Source: Bryobacteraceae bacterium
GTDB taxonomy: Bacteria; Acidobacteriota; Terriglobia; Bryobacterales; Bryobacteraceae
NCBI GenBank assembly: GCA_025056455.1
Contig: JANWVY010000006.1
Coordinates: 280,018-344,017, forward strand
Direction: 5' to 3'
Length of the DNA: 64,000 nucleotides
The stretch's first letter is position 1. Each line of letters starts with the position of its first letter. The translations under genes and the position numbers were made by a program. Below are positions 31,900 to 41,768 of the stretch, one piece after another. The notes beneath the pieces are model-generated. The model made no database searches, was not told the DNA's origin, and saw nothing but the letters and a program-made list of their open reading frames with translations.

Positions 31900-33300
31900 A
31901 TGTTTTTTAAACCGCAGCGGTTTCACTTTACAGGGATTGGGGGCATTGGCATGAGCGGCATCGCCGAGGTGCTGTTGAATCTCGGCTATGAGGTAACGGG
32001 GTCCGACCTCCGCCTGTCTCCGATTACCGAGCGGCTTGTTTCGCTTGGCGCTCAAATCTGGGAGGGCCACGATCCGCGCCATGTCGCTGGCGCGAAGGCG
32101 GTTGTGGTGAGTTCCGCGATTGATCCCTCAAATCCCGAAGTGCAGGAAGCGCGCCGGCTGCAAATTCCCGTCATCCCGCGGGGCGAACTGCTGGCCGAGT
32201 TGATGCGCATGAAGTACGGGATTGCCGTAGCTGGAAGCCACGGAAAAACGACCACCACGTCCATGATCGCCGCAATTATGAGCCACGCCGGCCTCGATCC
32301 AACCGTTGTCGTTGGCGGGCGCGTGAAAGGCATGGGCGGCGCCAATGCGCGGGTGGGAAGAAGCGAATTTCTGGTTGTGGAATCCGACGAAAGCGATGGC
32401 TCGTTTTTGAAGCTCGCTCCCATCATTGCCGTGGTCACCAATATTGACCGGGAGCACCTAGACCACTACCACTCCCTCGATCATCTGCTTGAGTCGTTCG
32501 CTGCCTTCGTAAATAAGGTGCCTTTCTACGGCGCGGCCATCCTGTGCCTAGATGATGAAAACGTGCAGCAAATTCTACCGCGCGTGCAACGCCGCACGGT
32601 CACTTATGGCGTGAATCCCCAGGCCGATGCTTTCATCACGGCCGCAACCAGCGGCCCAACCTCGAGCGAGTTTTCGCTACGGTTTGAGGGGCACGACCTG
32701 GGTCAATTCCGGGTCGGCGTGCCAGGCGCGCACAATGTACTGAACGCCGCGGCGGCCGTGGCCACGTGCCTCGAACTCGATGTGCCGGTTGACCGCATCC
32801 GCGAGGGGCTGGCTTTGTTTAGCGGCGTAGACCGCCGTTTTCAAATTCGTGGCGTGGTGGCGGGAGTAACGGTCGTGGATGACTACGGACACCATCCAAC
32901 AGAAGTGAAAGCAACACTGGCCACGGCGCGCACGGGCAACTTTCAACGTGTGCTTGTGTTGTTCCAGCCGCACCGCTACAGCCGCACCTACCACCTGATG
33001 GATGATTTCGCTCGCTGCTTTCATCAAGCCGATCTAGTATTCCTGCTCGATATCTACGCTGCTTCGGAGAAACCGATCGAGGGAGTGAGCTCACAGCTGC
33101 TGTGCGAGCGCCTTCGCGCTTTCGGGCACCGTGGCGCAGAGTACGCCGGATCACTGGACCATGGCGTGCGCATGATTGCAGCGGCGGCAAAACCTGGCGA
33201 CGTGATTGTCACCTTAGGAGCGGGCAATGTTTCCCAGGCTGGCGATCGAATCTTAGAGACCTTGCGAGCGCAGCAACAGTCAGAGAGGAGTGTTTCCTAA
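31900..33300 (+). CDS. murC: UDP-N-acetylmuramate--L-alanine ligase
   Basis: MurC adds the first amino acid of the stem peptide. The 466-residue protein has the UDP-binding [18 protein letters not shown], the P-loop [53 protein letters not shown] and [19 protein letters not shown]. All are intact. Its stop TAA shares one base with the ATG of ftsQ. In many clusters murB and ddl lie here; neither is present in this window. Confidence 0.96.
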   Translation: MFFKPQRFHFTGIGGIGMSGIAEVLLNLGYEVTGSDLRLSPITERLVSLGAQIWEGHDPRHVAGAKAVVVSSAIDPSNPEVQEARRLQIPVIPRGELLAELMRMKYGIAVAGSHGKTTTTSMIAAIMSHAGLDPTVVVGGRVKGMGGANARVGRSEFLVVESDESDGSFLKLAPIIAVVTNIDREHLDHYHSLDHLLESFAAFVNKVPFYGAAILCLDDENVQQILPRVQRRTVTYGVNPQADAFITAATSGPTSSEFSLRFEGHDLGQFRVGVPGAHNVLNAAAAVATCLELDVPVDRIREGLALFSGVDRRFQIRGVVAGVTVVDDYGHHPTEVKATLATARTGNFQRVLVLFQPHRYSRTYHLMDDFARCFHQADLVFLLDIYAASEKPIEGVSSQLLCERLRAFGHRGAEYAGSLDHGVRMIAAAAKPGDVIVTLGAGNVSQAGDRILETLRAQQQSERSVS

Positions 33301-34223
33301 TGTCCCGCAGAAGCCTGGAAGAAACTGAGCTTCGAGCAGGTCCGGAGCCAGAAGGCGGCGAAGCGTTGCGAGAAAGACTGGCGCGCCACCCGCGCCCCCA
33401 ACGGGAAGGACCATCTATTCCCAGACGTCGGACCATTGATTTGTTTTATTGGTCTTTGCCTTTCTTTGCTCTCTTCGGGGTCTTGCTTCTCATCTTTCTG
33501 TTCCACCAGCTAGAAGCGGTCCTCATCCGCGATGCGAGATTCCGTTTGCCGCCGCCGGCCGAAACAGGCGAGGATCCGCCCACGTTGAGCTTGGCGGGGA
33601 ACCGGCGGGCGTCGAAAAGCGCCATCCTCGAGGTCTTTGCGCCGGATTTTGGGAAGAGCTTGTATTTGTTTCCTCTGCAAGAAAGGCGCCGTCAGTTGTT
33701 GGCCGTAGACTGGATCAAGGATGCTCGCCTGTCGCGCCGGTGGCCAAACCGCATCGTCGTTGAGATTGTCGAGCGCGAGCCTGTGGCGTTTGTCCAGCTC
33801 AATCGCAAGGACGCGGCACCAACCTTCAAATTAATCGATGCCGACGGAGTGCTGTTGCCAATCCCCCCGAACGAGAAATTCAATTTCCCCGTTCTCACCG
33901 GGATTCGAGAAAGCGACGCCATCGAATCCAGACGCCTGCGCGTGAAACAAGCCCTGGCTCTGCTGCACGAGATTGGAGACTTGAACGCTTACGTTTCCGA
34001 AATTGATGTGCGGGATCCGGGCAATCTACAAGTGGTGGCGCAGGTCGATCAGGATGTCGTCACGCTGAAGCTCGGCGACAAGAACTTTCTCAGCCGATTC
34101 AAAGACTTCTTAGCGCAATATCCCGAGATGCGCCGTTTAAGACCACAAGCCCGTTATTTCGACCTCCGGATTGACCGGAGAATTTTCGCCGCGGAGGTGG
34201 CATCCTATGGCCAACCACAGTAG
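33300..34223 (+). CDS. ftsQ: Cell-division protein FtsQ
   Basis: FtsQ is a bitopic divisome scaffold. The start at 33300 overlaps the last base of the murC stop and follows AGAGAGGAG; an open frame further upstream lies in murC. The 307 residues include a charged cytoplasmic tail (about 1-45), one membrane span (about 48-70, LPFFALFGVLLLIFLF), a POTRA domain (about 79-150, with WIKDARLSRRWPNRIVVEIV) and an FtsQ/DivIB beta domain. ftsA begins 17 bases before its stop, so translation is probably coupled. Confidence 0.88.
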   Translation: MSRRSLEETELRAGPEPEGGEALRERLARHPRPQREGPSIPRRRTIDLFYWSLPFFALFGVLLLIFLFHQLEAVLIRDARFRLPPPAETGEDPPTLSLAGNRRASKSAILEVFAPDFGKSLYLFPLQERRRQLLAVDWIKDARLSRRWPNRIVVEIVEREPVAFVQLNRKDAAPTFKLIDADGVLLPIPPNEKFNFPVLTGIRESDAIESRRLRVKQALALLHEIGDLNAYVSEIDVRDPGNLQVVAQVDQDVVTLKLGDKNFLSRFKDFLAQYPEMRRLRPQARYFDLRIDRRIFAAEVASYGQPQ

Positions 34224-35415
34224 AAAAAACTTTCTGGCGGTTGGCGTTGACCTGGGCAGCAGTCATGTTCGCTGTGTGATTCTTGCTTTCGAAGATAGCA
34301 ACCTGCGATTTCTGGGCTACGGCCAGGCTGCAGCGCGGGGTTGGACACGTGGCCGGCTGACGGATGCCAACGCCATCACCGAATCGGTTCACTATGCAGT
34401 GCGGCTGGCGGAGCGCATGGCCCGGGTCACGGTCGAATCGGCAGTCGTGGGAGTTGGAGGAGCTACGCTGGAGGCGTTTTCAAGTCGCGGGCTTTACGAG
34501 TTTGGCCGGCCGAGACAGATCGAGCCAAGCGATCTGAGCTACGCTGTGCACCTGGCCTCGCGGGTGCGTCTCGAAAATGACCGGCTGGTCTTGCAAATGC
34601 TCCCCATGGATTTCACCCTCGACGGCCGAGCGGGATTTCGCAACCCGAAGGGCGCTATTTGTTCCCGTTTAGAAGCGAATGTTCACGTTTTGACTTGTTC
34701 GGCCCAGGAGCACCACGCGATTGTATCGGCCGTGCACGCGGCGCACCTGGCCGTGGAGGAGACTGTCTTTGAAGCCCTGGCAGCGGCCTATGCGTGTGTG
34801 CTGGCCGAGGATCGCAGCCGCGGCGTCGCTTTGGTGGACATCGGCGCGCAAGGGTCGAATTTGATCGTCTACGACGGGGAGGCCCTGTTACGCGCCAGCG
34901 GCATTCCGATTGGCGGCGATCATTTCACCCGCGATCTGGCGCAGTGCTTGAAGCTGTCGCATGCGGATGCCGAGCAATTGAAAATCGAGTACGGCTGTGC
35001 GCTCGTCGGACTGACTTCCGACAGCAGCCTCATCGAGCTGCCCTCGCCCGACGGGCGCCCGCCACGCGAGGCAACGCGGCGCCATCTCAATGAGATCCTC
35101 GAGGCGCGGGCCGAAGAACTGTTTTTGCTAGTGAAGGCCGAGATTGCGAAATCGGGAATGGAGCAATCGCTGCTCGAAGGGGTGGTCCTTACCGGCGGCG
35201 GCGCCCAGTTGTCCGGCATGTGCGACATGGCGGAAGCGGTCTTGAACTGTCAAGCCCGCAATGGCCTAGTCCTAGGGGTGGAAGACTGGCCGGAGGAAAT
35301 CAATCATCCTAGTTGGGTTACTGCGGCCGGACTGGCGATGTACTCCGCACGATTGAAGTCCCGGCAGGAGCCCAAGCCGAGAGTGCCCAGTTTGATGGGA
35401 ATGGTATTGAGATAG
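34207..35415 (+). CDS. ftsA: Cell-division actin-like ATPase FtsA
   Basis: FtsA tethers FtsZ to the membrane. The 402-residue protein has the phosphate-1 loop AVGVDLGSSHVRCVIL, the inserted 1C domain, the phosphate-2 loop ALVDIGAQGSNLIVYDG and the adenosine motif GVVLTGGGAQLSGMCDM. The C-terminus (PSLMGMVLR) follows a linker and resembles the short amphipathic membrane helix of the family. The start at 34207 (MANHSRKNFLAVGVDLG) is chosen because it sits just before the first strand. It overlaps ftsQ, and ftsZ follows after 28 bases. Confidence 0.94.
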   Translation: MANHSRKNFLAVGVDLGSSHVRCVILAFEDSNLRFLGYGQAAARGWTRGRLTDANAITESVHYAVRLAERMARVTVESAVVGVGGATLEAFSSRGLYEFGRPRQIEPSDLSYAVHLASRVRLENDRLVLQMLPMDFTLDGRAGFRNPKGAICSRLEANVHVLTCSAQEHHAIVSAVHAAHLAVEETVFEALAAAYACVLAEDRSRGVALVDIGAQGSNLIVYDGEALLRASGIPIGGDHFTRDLAQCLKLSHADAEQLKIEYGCALVGLTSDSSLIELPSPDGRPPREATRRHLNEILEARAEELFLLVKAEIAKSGMEQSLLEGVVLTGGGAQLSGMCDMAEAVLNCQARNGLVLGVEDWPEEINHPSWVTAAGLAMYSARLKSRQEPKPRVPSLMGMVLR

Positions 35416-35443
35416 CAAGCCATGGCAACAGGAGGCCTCGAAG

Positions 35444-36736
35444 ATGCCACAGTCAGATTCGAAGTTGGATGCGCTCAAGTTTGAAATCGCCGAGGATGCG
35501 CCGGCGGGAACTCGCATTAAAGTGATTGGCATCGGCGGCGCGGGCTGCAACGCTGCCAGCCGCATGTACAAGGATGGCATTGCAGGAGTCGAATTTTACG
35601 CCCTCGATACGGATCGCCAGGCCCTCAGCGCCTCGCCCATTCCCAACAAGCTGCTGATTGGCTCGAAAGTCACCAACGGCCTTGGCTCAGGCGCCGATCC
35701 AGCGATCGGCAAGCAGGCTGCTCTCGAAGATACGGAGCGCATGATTGAGATCCTGGAAGGCGCGGACATGGTTTTTCTCTCCGTGGGCCTAGGGGGCGGA
35801 ACGGGCACCGGCGCAGCTCCGGTTGTCGCTTCGCTCGCCAAAGAACTCAACGCTCTCACAGTGTGCATTGTGACCAAGCCGTTCGCCTTTGAGGGCGCCA
35901 AGCGGATGCAAGCCGCCGAACAGGGGGTGGAGGAGCTTGCCTCTACCGTGGACACGCTGATTCAGATTCCCAACGAAAGGCTCACGGCCATGGTGCCGAA
36001 GGGCACCTCCTTGCTGGATGCCTTTCGTGTGGCGGACGACGTTTTGCGACAAGCCGTCATTGGGATTTCGGACATCATGAATACACCCGGTCTCATCAAC
36101 CGCGACTTCTCCGATATTCGCGCCATCATGCAGGGGATGGGCTACGCCATGATGGGCACGGCGGTGGCCAAGGGGCCGAACGCGGCCGTTGAGGCGGCCC
36201 GGTCGGCGATCAGCAACCCTTTCTTTGACGACCACGGCATTCGCGGAGCACGCGGGATTCTGATCAACATCACAGCTTCCAGCCGGATTCCTCTGCATGA
36301 CATCCATGACGCCTGTTCTCTGATTCGAAATGCAGCAGAGAATGAAGAGGTGCAAGTCGATTTTGGATTTGTCCTGGATGAGAAGATGGGCGAGGACGTG
36401 AAAATCACCGTCATCGCGACCGGGTTCCCGGCTGGTTCTGGCGACCTGGCCCGGCAGCGAGTTAGCCGAGGGGGGAAGGCTTCCATGACGAGCACTCCGG
36501 CTGCCGAGCCTGCGCCAGAACCGTGGCCGGCTGAACCGGAGCGTCAGGAAATCGTTGCACCGGTGGCAGTTGCCTCTGCCTTGCCGCACCCTGTGACCAG
36601 CCAGCCTCCAGATTCAGCGGCTGCGACGCTAGGTGTGTCTCCCGCTGGTCAAACGCCGCCTGACGAGCCGCTGAAAGGAACCGAGGACTTAGAAATTCCC
36701 GCTTTTCTCAGGCGTCAAGAACGGCGCTTTCTCTAA
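35444..36736 (+). CDS. ftsZ: Cell-division GTPase FtsZ
   Basis: FtsZ is the tubulin-like ring protein. The 430 residues contain KVIGIGGAGCNAASRMY, the tubulin signature GLGGGTGTGAAPVVASL, PNERLTAMVPKGTSLLDAF and NRDFSDIRAIMQGMGYAMMG. A variable, Pro- and Ala-rich linker of about 80 residues leads to the conserved tail EIPAFLRRQERRFL, the FtsA-binding peptide. AGGAGG lies eight to ten bases before the ATG. It closes the dcw cluster; no clear terminator was seen after it, only a weak inverted repeat at 36806-36837 (ATTTCGG...CCGAAAT). Confidence 0.97.
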   Translation: MPQSDSKLDALKFEIAEDAPAGTRIKVIGIGGAGCNAASRMYKDGIAGVEFYALDTDRQALSASPIPNKLLIGSKVTNGLGSGADPAIGKQAALEDTERMIEILEGADMVFLSVGLGGGTGTGAAPVVASLAKELNALTVCIVTKPFAFEGAKRMQAAEQGVEELASTVDTLIQIPNERLTAMVPKGTSLLDAFRVADDVLRQAVIGISDIMNTPGLINRDFSDIRAIMQGMGYAMMGTAVAKGPNAAVEAARSAISNPFFDDHGIRGARGILINITASSRIPLHDIHDACSLIRNAAENEEVQVDFGFVLDEKMGEDVKITVIATGFPAGSGDLARQRVSRGGKASMTSTPAAEPAPEPWPAEPERQEIVAPVAVASALPHPVTSQPPDSAAATLGVSPAGQTPPDEPLKGTEDLEIPAFLRRQERRFL

Positions 36737-36874
36737 GACCTTAGCGCGACTGCCAGGTTCATCCCCGATTCCAATTTTTGGGCCTGTCCACTAAACTGAC
36801 AAAAAATTTCGGAGTGATCCCCCGTGCTTGCCGAAATGATTTAGGGATTGCAATCCTTGGAGCAGGAAGCGGTC

Positions 36875-39800
36875 ATGACTGCTCGGCTGTGGTATTGGGC
36901 TGGAGCTTTGGGGCTAATTGTGGCGGTTGCGCTTCAAGCGCAAGAGCTTCCCGAACTGCTTTCTGCGGCAGTCGCCAAAGGAGGAGAACGGCCGGTTACG
37001 GATGCTCGCGTTCTTCGGAGCCGCTTCGTCGAATTAAACCGCAATGCAGTTTTGGGCGATCCCCGCGATCGCCGCCGCGTCGTTCTTAATTTGTTTGAGG
37101 ATGCACGGTGGGTTGCAGAGCAAACCAAGGCCTACTGGTCGCTCGATGGATCCACCTATCTCTGGCATGGCCGCATCGAAGGCATGCAGCGCGGCTGGGT
37201 CGTGCTAGGTATCACCGGGGAGGTCGCTTTTGCTCTGATCAACACCGACCAGGGAGAAGAATATCGCATCCAGTGGGTGCAGGGAACGCTTCATGCGATT
37301 CAGCAGGTTGACATCGAAGCTCCTTTCGCGACGCATGACGCGCTACAAGTTCCTTTGGCGGAGCTTGAGCCAGTGAAAGATGGGGACAAAAACGCCCTGG
37401 TCGTAGAGCAGGCGGCGGGCGAAACGGTGATCGACATTCTTGTCGCTTATACGCCGGCGGCCCGCGACGCCGCTGGTGGTGTTGCCGCTATCGAGAATAA
37501 AATTCAAACCACGGTTGCGGCGACGAATCAGGCGTTCGCCAACAGCGGTGTCCTCATCCAGTTAAATCTGGTGCACACCATGTTGGTGAACTACAACGAG
37601 GGGGGCAGCGGGGTGACAGCGGCGCTGGCTCCGCTGCGCGCTGCGAACGACGGCGTCATGGACGAAGTGCACGCGGCCCGCAACGCCTACGGCGCAGATC
37701 TTGTCTGCCTGTGGATCCACGGCTCGGCCGGTGGGCCCTCGGGCGGGATTGTCGGCTATGCATACCAAATGCTCACTCCGTCGGCGACTTTCGCCTCTTG
37801 GGCGTTTAGCGTCGTGGAACAATACTGGGCGCCCTCTTACACCATGGCGCACGAAATCGGCCATAATATGGGCGCCAACCATGACCGCGACAATGCCGAC
37901 GGTCCAGGAGCCTACCCCTATTCCTACGGCTACCAGCACAGAGTTCCGGGATCGGCGTTTCGCACCATCATGGCCTATCAGTGCTCGACCATGAACTGTC
38001 CCAAGATTCCTTACTGGTCGAACCCTGCAGTCAGCTACAATGGCGCTCCTACGGGCATTCCGAGCAATCAGCCGAATTCCGCCAATAACGCGCAAACGTT
38101 GAATAACACTCGGTCCGTTGTGGCGGCTTTTCGAGCCACCTCTGGCGGTTGTTCTTATCAAATCAGCCCGCAATCGACGACCGTGAGCAGTAGCGCCGGT
38201 TCCGGCAGTATTTCAGTGACCGCTCCCGCGGGGTGCGCCTGGACCGCCTCGACAGCAACCAGCTGGTTGCAACTGACCTCGGGAACGAGTGGCAGCGGCA
38301 ACGGTACGGTCACCTATTCCTACACCCAAAATTCGACCCCTAGCTCGCGCAGCGGCGCGATCACGGTTGCTGGATTCAACTTTTCCATCACGCAGAATGC
38401 GGCTGCGCCGACCAACGTCACGATCACGGTTACGACCCAACCGGCGGGTTTGAATGTGAGGATTGATGGAACGGTCTATTCGACGCCTCAAACCTTCAGC
38501 TGGCAAGCTGGCTCGACGCACACGCTGGCTGCCCTCACGCCACAGGGCAGTGCGAACACGCGGTATATCTTTTCAAGCTGGAGCCAGGGCGGCGAAGCTT
38601 CACAAACCATTACCACGCCATCTCAGACCACCACTTACACAGCGAATTACGTCACGCAGTTTGCCCTCGCAACCGCTGTTTCTCCAGCTGGCAGCGGCGT
38701 CGTCACCGTTACACCACCCTCTGCTGACGGGTTTTACGCGGCGGGCGCTAGTTTAGAGTTAGCTGCCCAACCAGCCGCCAACTTCAGTTTCACGGGCTGG
38801 TCGGGCGACCTTTCTGGCACCGCCAACCCAGCCACCATCACGATGAGCGGACCGCGCTCGGTTCTCGCTCAATTTGCGCAAGCTTCGGCTTGCTCCTACT
38901 CGCTGAGCCGGTCTGAGGCGAACGTTTCCGCCTCGGGCGACGTCGTGAACCTGGCTGTGCAAACAGGTCCAGAATGCAGCTGGACTGTGTCGAGCTCCGT
39001 GAGCTGGGCGCAGTTTCCATCAACGGCACCCAGGCTTGGTAGCGGTCCTGTACAAATGACAATCGGCCCTAACCTCACGGCTGTTCCCCGCGCGGCTACC
39101 GTGCAGATTGCGGGTGTCACGTTTCGAATCACGCAAGCCGCTGCTGGATGCTCGTTCCAACTGACGGGTCCTGGCGGCGTTTTACCCGCATCCGGGGGAA
39201 GCTATGCCATTAGCGTAGCGACTGCGCCTGGATGTTCCTGGACCGCGATGAAGTCCGCTTCCTGGATGACTTTCGCAGGCGCCAGCGCAGGCACCTCGAG
39301 CGGCAGCTTGAGTTTCACAGCCTCGCCCAATTTCTCCTCGACACCCCGAACCGCTACGATTACGATCGGCGGCGTGACCCTACACTTCGTTCAAAAAGGT
39401 CAAAACACTCCGCAGATTTTTACCGATGTCGCACCATCGAATCCGTTCTTTGACTACATCACGCTGCTCGGCTTGAACAACGTAGCGGATTGGTGCCTCA
39501 GCGGGGCTTATTGTCCTGACGCGACCATTACTCGCTCTTCCATGGCGATCTTCCTTGTACGATCGCTCGTCGGGGACAGCTTTTCGTTTCCGCAAACGCC
39601 CTTCTTCCAAGATGTGCCTCCCACTCACCCTCAGTTTGCTTACATCCAAAAACTCCGCGAACTTGGCATTACGAATGGCTGCGGTAACGGCAACTATTGC
39701 CCCTCGGAGCCCGTCACGCGGGGCCAAATGGCGGCCTTCGTCGTGCGAGCGCGACTGGGAATCACTTTTAGCCAATCATTTCCCTATCCCGAGGGGCAGC

Positions 39801-39958
39801 CTTTTGCAGACGTAGATTCGAGCAACATCTTCTTCTCTCATATTCAAAAACTGCGCGAACTGGGGATCACGACCGGCTGCACACCGACTGCCTTCTGTCC
39901 CAATGACCTCAACACGCGCGGGCAGATGGCGGCATTTGTTGCACGTGGCTTTTTCTAG
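36875..39958 (+). CDS. Secreted metzincin protease with BACON and SLH domains
   Basis: A 1027-residue exported protein. After a signal peptide (MTARLWYWAGALGLIVAVALQ) and a propeptide-like region comes a reprolysin-type zinc protease domain: H326-EIGH-NMGAN-H336-D and a Met-turn at M366 (MAYQCSTMNC). Three BACON beta-domains, each starting with a Cys (about 425-508, 672-757 and 760-843), surround two Gly-Trp beta-repeat modules (about 512-670). Three SLH domains close the protein (about 850-1027); each has a C-x5-C pair before P (for example CLSGAYCPD). The ATG at 36875 follows AGGAAG; a TTG nine codons earlier is less likely. SLH domains suggest attachment to the cell surface. The substrate is unknown. 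Confidence 0.88.
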   Translation: MTARLWYWAGALGLIVAVALQAQELPELLSAAVAKGGERPVTDARVLRSRFVELNRNAVLGDPRDRRRVVLNLFEDARWVAEQTKAYWSLDGSTYLWHGRIEGMQRGWVVLGITGEVAFALINTDQGEEYRIQWVQGTLHAIQQVDIEAPFATHDALQVPLAELEPVKDGDKNALVVEQAAGETVIDILVAYTPAARDAAGGVAAIENKIQTTVAATNQAFANSGVLIQLNLVHTMLVNYNEGGSGVTAALAPLRAANDGVMDEVHAARNAYGADLVCLWIHGSAGGPSGGIVGYAYQMLTPSATFASWAFSVVEQYWAPSYTMAHEIGHNMGANHDRDNADGPGAYPYSYGYQHRVPGSAFRTIMAYQCSTMNCPKIPYWSNPAVSYNGAPTGIPSNQPNSANNAQTLNNTRSVVAAFRATSGGCSYQISPQSTTVSSSAGSGSISVTAPAGCAWTASTATSWLQLTSGTSGSGNGTVTYSYTQNSTPSSRSGAITVAGFNFSITQNAAAPTNVTITVTTQPAGLNVRIDGTVYSTPQTFSWQAGSTHTLAALTPQGSANTRYIFSSWSQGGEASQTITTPSQTTTYTANYVTQFALATAVSPAGSGVVTVTPPSADGFYAAGASLELAAQPAANFSFTGWSGDLSGTANPATITMSGPRSVLAQFAQASACSYSLSRSEANVSASGDVVNLAVQTGPECSWTVSSSVSWAQFPSTAPRLGSGPVQMTIGPNLTAVPRAATVQIAGVTFRITQAAAGCSFQLTGPGGVLPASGGSYAISVATAPGCSWTAMKSASWMTFAGASAGTSSGSLSFTASPNFSSTPRTATITIGGVTLHFVQKGQNTPQIFTDVAPSNPFFDYITLLGLNNVADWCLSGAYCPDATITRSSMAIFLVRSLVGDSFSFPQTPFFQDVPPTHPQFAYIQKLRELGITNGCGNGNYCPSEPVTRGQMAAFVVRARLGITFSQSFPYPEGQPFADVDSSNIFFSHIQKLRELGITTGCTPTAFCPNDLNTRGQMAAFVARGFF

Positions 39959-40066
39959 CGGCTGGTGCTTTGTTGAGTCCGTGCCGGTTGCCAAGTTCAA
40001 CCACGGGCCGAAGAATGCTGCAGCTGGCGAGCATTCCCCCTGGCCGATCATTTATATTGGCTGCGA

Positions 40067-41140
40067 ATGGGCGAAATCAGCTATCGCGGACGTCGTGCAG
40101 TTTCCCTTGAAAATGACCACCTTCGAGTAACGGTTTTGGTTGAAGGCGGACACATCGCGGAACTTCTGCACAAGGCGAGCGGTGTGAACCCGTTGTGGAC
40201 TCCACCTTGGCCTTCGATGGAACCTTCCCGCTTTGATCCCTCGATCCACGGGGAGATTTACGGGGCCCACGCCGAAAGCAAGCTCCTGTCTGGTCTCATG
40301 GGGCACAACCTATGCATGGATTTATTTGGCATGCCATCGCAGCAAGAACTTGCTGCTGGAATGACGCCGCACGGGGAAGCCTCCATCGTGCCATATGAAC
40401 TTCGCGTCGAAAACGGAGAACTTCTCGCCCGGGCAGTTTTTCCGATGGCCCAGCTCGCTTTTCGCCGGAAAATCCGCCTTTACGGTGAAGTGGCGGTAGT
40501 GCAAGAGGAAGTGGAAAATCTTTCTCCGCTTGATAAGCCGACGGCTTGGACCCAGCATGCGACGCTTGGTCCACCCTTTATCGAGCCGGGCAAAACCCAG
40601 CTCCGGGCCACAGCAACAAAATCGCGGGTCTACGAGGCGGATTTTGCCGGCGAGTTTGGCTTTTTCAAACCCGGAGCGGATTTTGACTGGCCGAACGTGC
40701 CTCTCAAAAACGGGGGCACCAGGGATTTACGTGTTTATTCCGGTGCGGCTGCTTCTGGAGGTTTGACAACGCATTTGATGGATCCGCAGCGAGAACAGGC
40801 TTTTGTCCTTGCCTGGCATCCCGAAACCAAAGTGCTATGCGGTTATGTGTGGCGGCAAAGGGACTTTCCGTGGATGGCTTTATGGGAGGAAAACTGCGCG
40901 CGGAAATTTGCGCCTTGGAACGGGCGCACGGTGACTTGGGGCCTGGAGTTTGGCGTTAGTCCTATGCCAGAGTCACGGCGGCAGATGATCGAGCGGGGCT
41001 CACTGTTTGGCACGCCGGGCTACCGGTGGATTCCCGCCAAACAGAGCGCTGTTGTCTGCTACTGTGCATTTGTCAGGCAGAGTGACAGGATTCCGGAGCA
41101 GGTGATCTGGGACGGCGAAGCGGGTCTTCGTTGGGAGTGA
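40067..41140 (+). CDS. Aldose-1-epimerase-like (galactose mutarotase superfamily) protein
   Basis: A 357-residue cytoplasmic protein, largely beta strand, resembling the galactose mutarotase-like sandwich fold. The N-terminus (ENDHLRVTVLVEGGHIAELL) has the typical strand-turn-strand seen in aldose epimerases. IRLYGEVAVVQEEVENLSP, TAWTQHATLGPPFIEPG and FVLAWHPETKVLCGYVWRQ follow in the usual order. H in TQHATLG is a candidate catalytic His. No signal peptide. It lies 17 bases before the next gene, so the two could be co-transcribed. Function beyond carbohydrate binding or epimerisation cannot be stated. Confidence 0.6.
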   Translation: MGEISYRGRRAVSLENDHLRVTVLVEGGHIAELLHKASGVNPLWTPPWPSMEPSRFDPSIHGEIYGAHAESKLLSGLMGHNLCMDLFGMPSQQELAAGMTPHGEASIVPYELRVENGELLARAVFPMAQLAFRRKIRLYGEVAVVQEEVENLSPLDKPTAWTQHATLGPPFIEPGKTQLRATATKSRVYEADFAGEFGFFKPGADFDWPNVPLKNGGTRDLRVYSGAAASGGLTTHLMDPQREQAFVLAWHPETKVLCGYVWRQRDFPWMALWEENCARKFAPWNGRTVTWGLEFGVSPMPESRRQMIERGSLFGTPGYRWIPAKQSAVVCYCAFVRQSDRIPEQVIWDGEAGLRWE

Positions 41141-41157
41141 TCGAGTCTGGTGCTAGG

Positions 41158-41679
41158 ATGAAGCAGAACGATATGAATCGTCGCGACTGGATGCTGGTGG
41201 CGGCGGGTGTGGTTGCCTCGAATCCCGGATTGGGTCAGGCGCCGGGTTGGTCGCCGCGGCTCTTTGATGCTCATCAAAACGAAACCGTAATCGCGCTCAC
41301 TGAAGCGATCCTTCCCGCAACCGACACCCCTGGCGCAAAAGCGGCTCAGGTGAATCGTTACCTCGATCTTTTGCTAGCGGATGGACCAGCGGCGGAACGG
41401 CACCGTTTTCTCGAAGGTTTGGCTTTCCTTGATAGCTATGCAATTCGTACCTTCCAGACGCCGTTTGTTCGTTGCAGCGCTGAACAGCAGACAGCCATCT
41501 TGACAGCCTTCGAAGAAAACAAAGCAGGGGATTTGGAAACCGGCAACCGGTTCTTTCGACTGGCTAAACAGCTTACCGCGAGAATTTACTACGCCACGGA
41601 AATTGGTTTTCGCGAGCTCAACAAAGGCGGGCGCGTGCCAGCCAGCTATGCCTGCAAGCACCCCGAGCATCAGAGCTAG
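41158..41679 (+). CDS. Gluconate 2-dehydrogenase subunit 3 family protein (orphan)
   Basis: A 173-residue exported protein. The N-terminus MNRRDWMLVAAGVVASNP resembles a Tat signal, and the mature part (VIALTEAILPATDTPGAKAA, then YLDLLLADGP) matches the Gluconate_2-dh3 family. Such subunits usually accompany a GMC-type flavoprotein dehydrogenase and carry the Tat signal for the complex. No GMC oxidoreductase gene lies in this window, so the partner must be elsewhere or is lost. The ATG at 41158 is taken; another at 41173 (MNRRDW) would also leave an intact signal. folC follows after about 90 bases. Confidence 0.75.
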   Translation: MKQNDMNRRDWMLVAAGVVASNPGLGQAPGWSPRLFDAHQNETVIALTEAILPATDTPGAKAAQVNRYLDLLLADGPAAERHRFLEGLAFLDSYAIRTFQTPFVRCSAEQQTAILTAFEENKAGDLETGNRFFRLAKQLTARIYYATEIGFRELNKGGRVPASYACKHPEHQS

Positions 41680-41768
41680 CCAGTGTTCGGATGCAGCCAG
41701 TTCCTCCGTGAAGCAAGCTGCTCCATCCGTCCGACACCTTTGAAAGTCCAAGCCAAGGAGTGCTGTCT

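Noticed and set aside
36806..36837. ATTTCGG...CCGAAAT inverted repeat as terminator of ftsZ
   Set aside because: The loop is 18 bases and no T-run follows, so it does not fit a terminator; noted only in the ftsZ entry.
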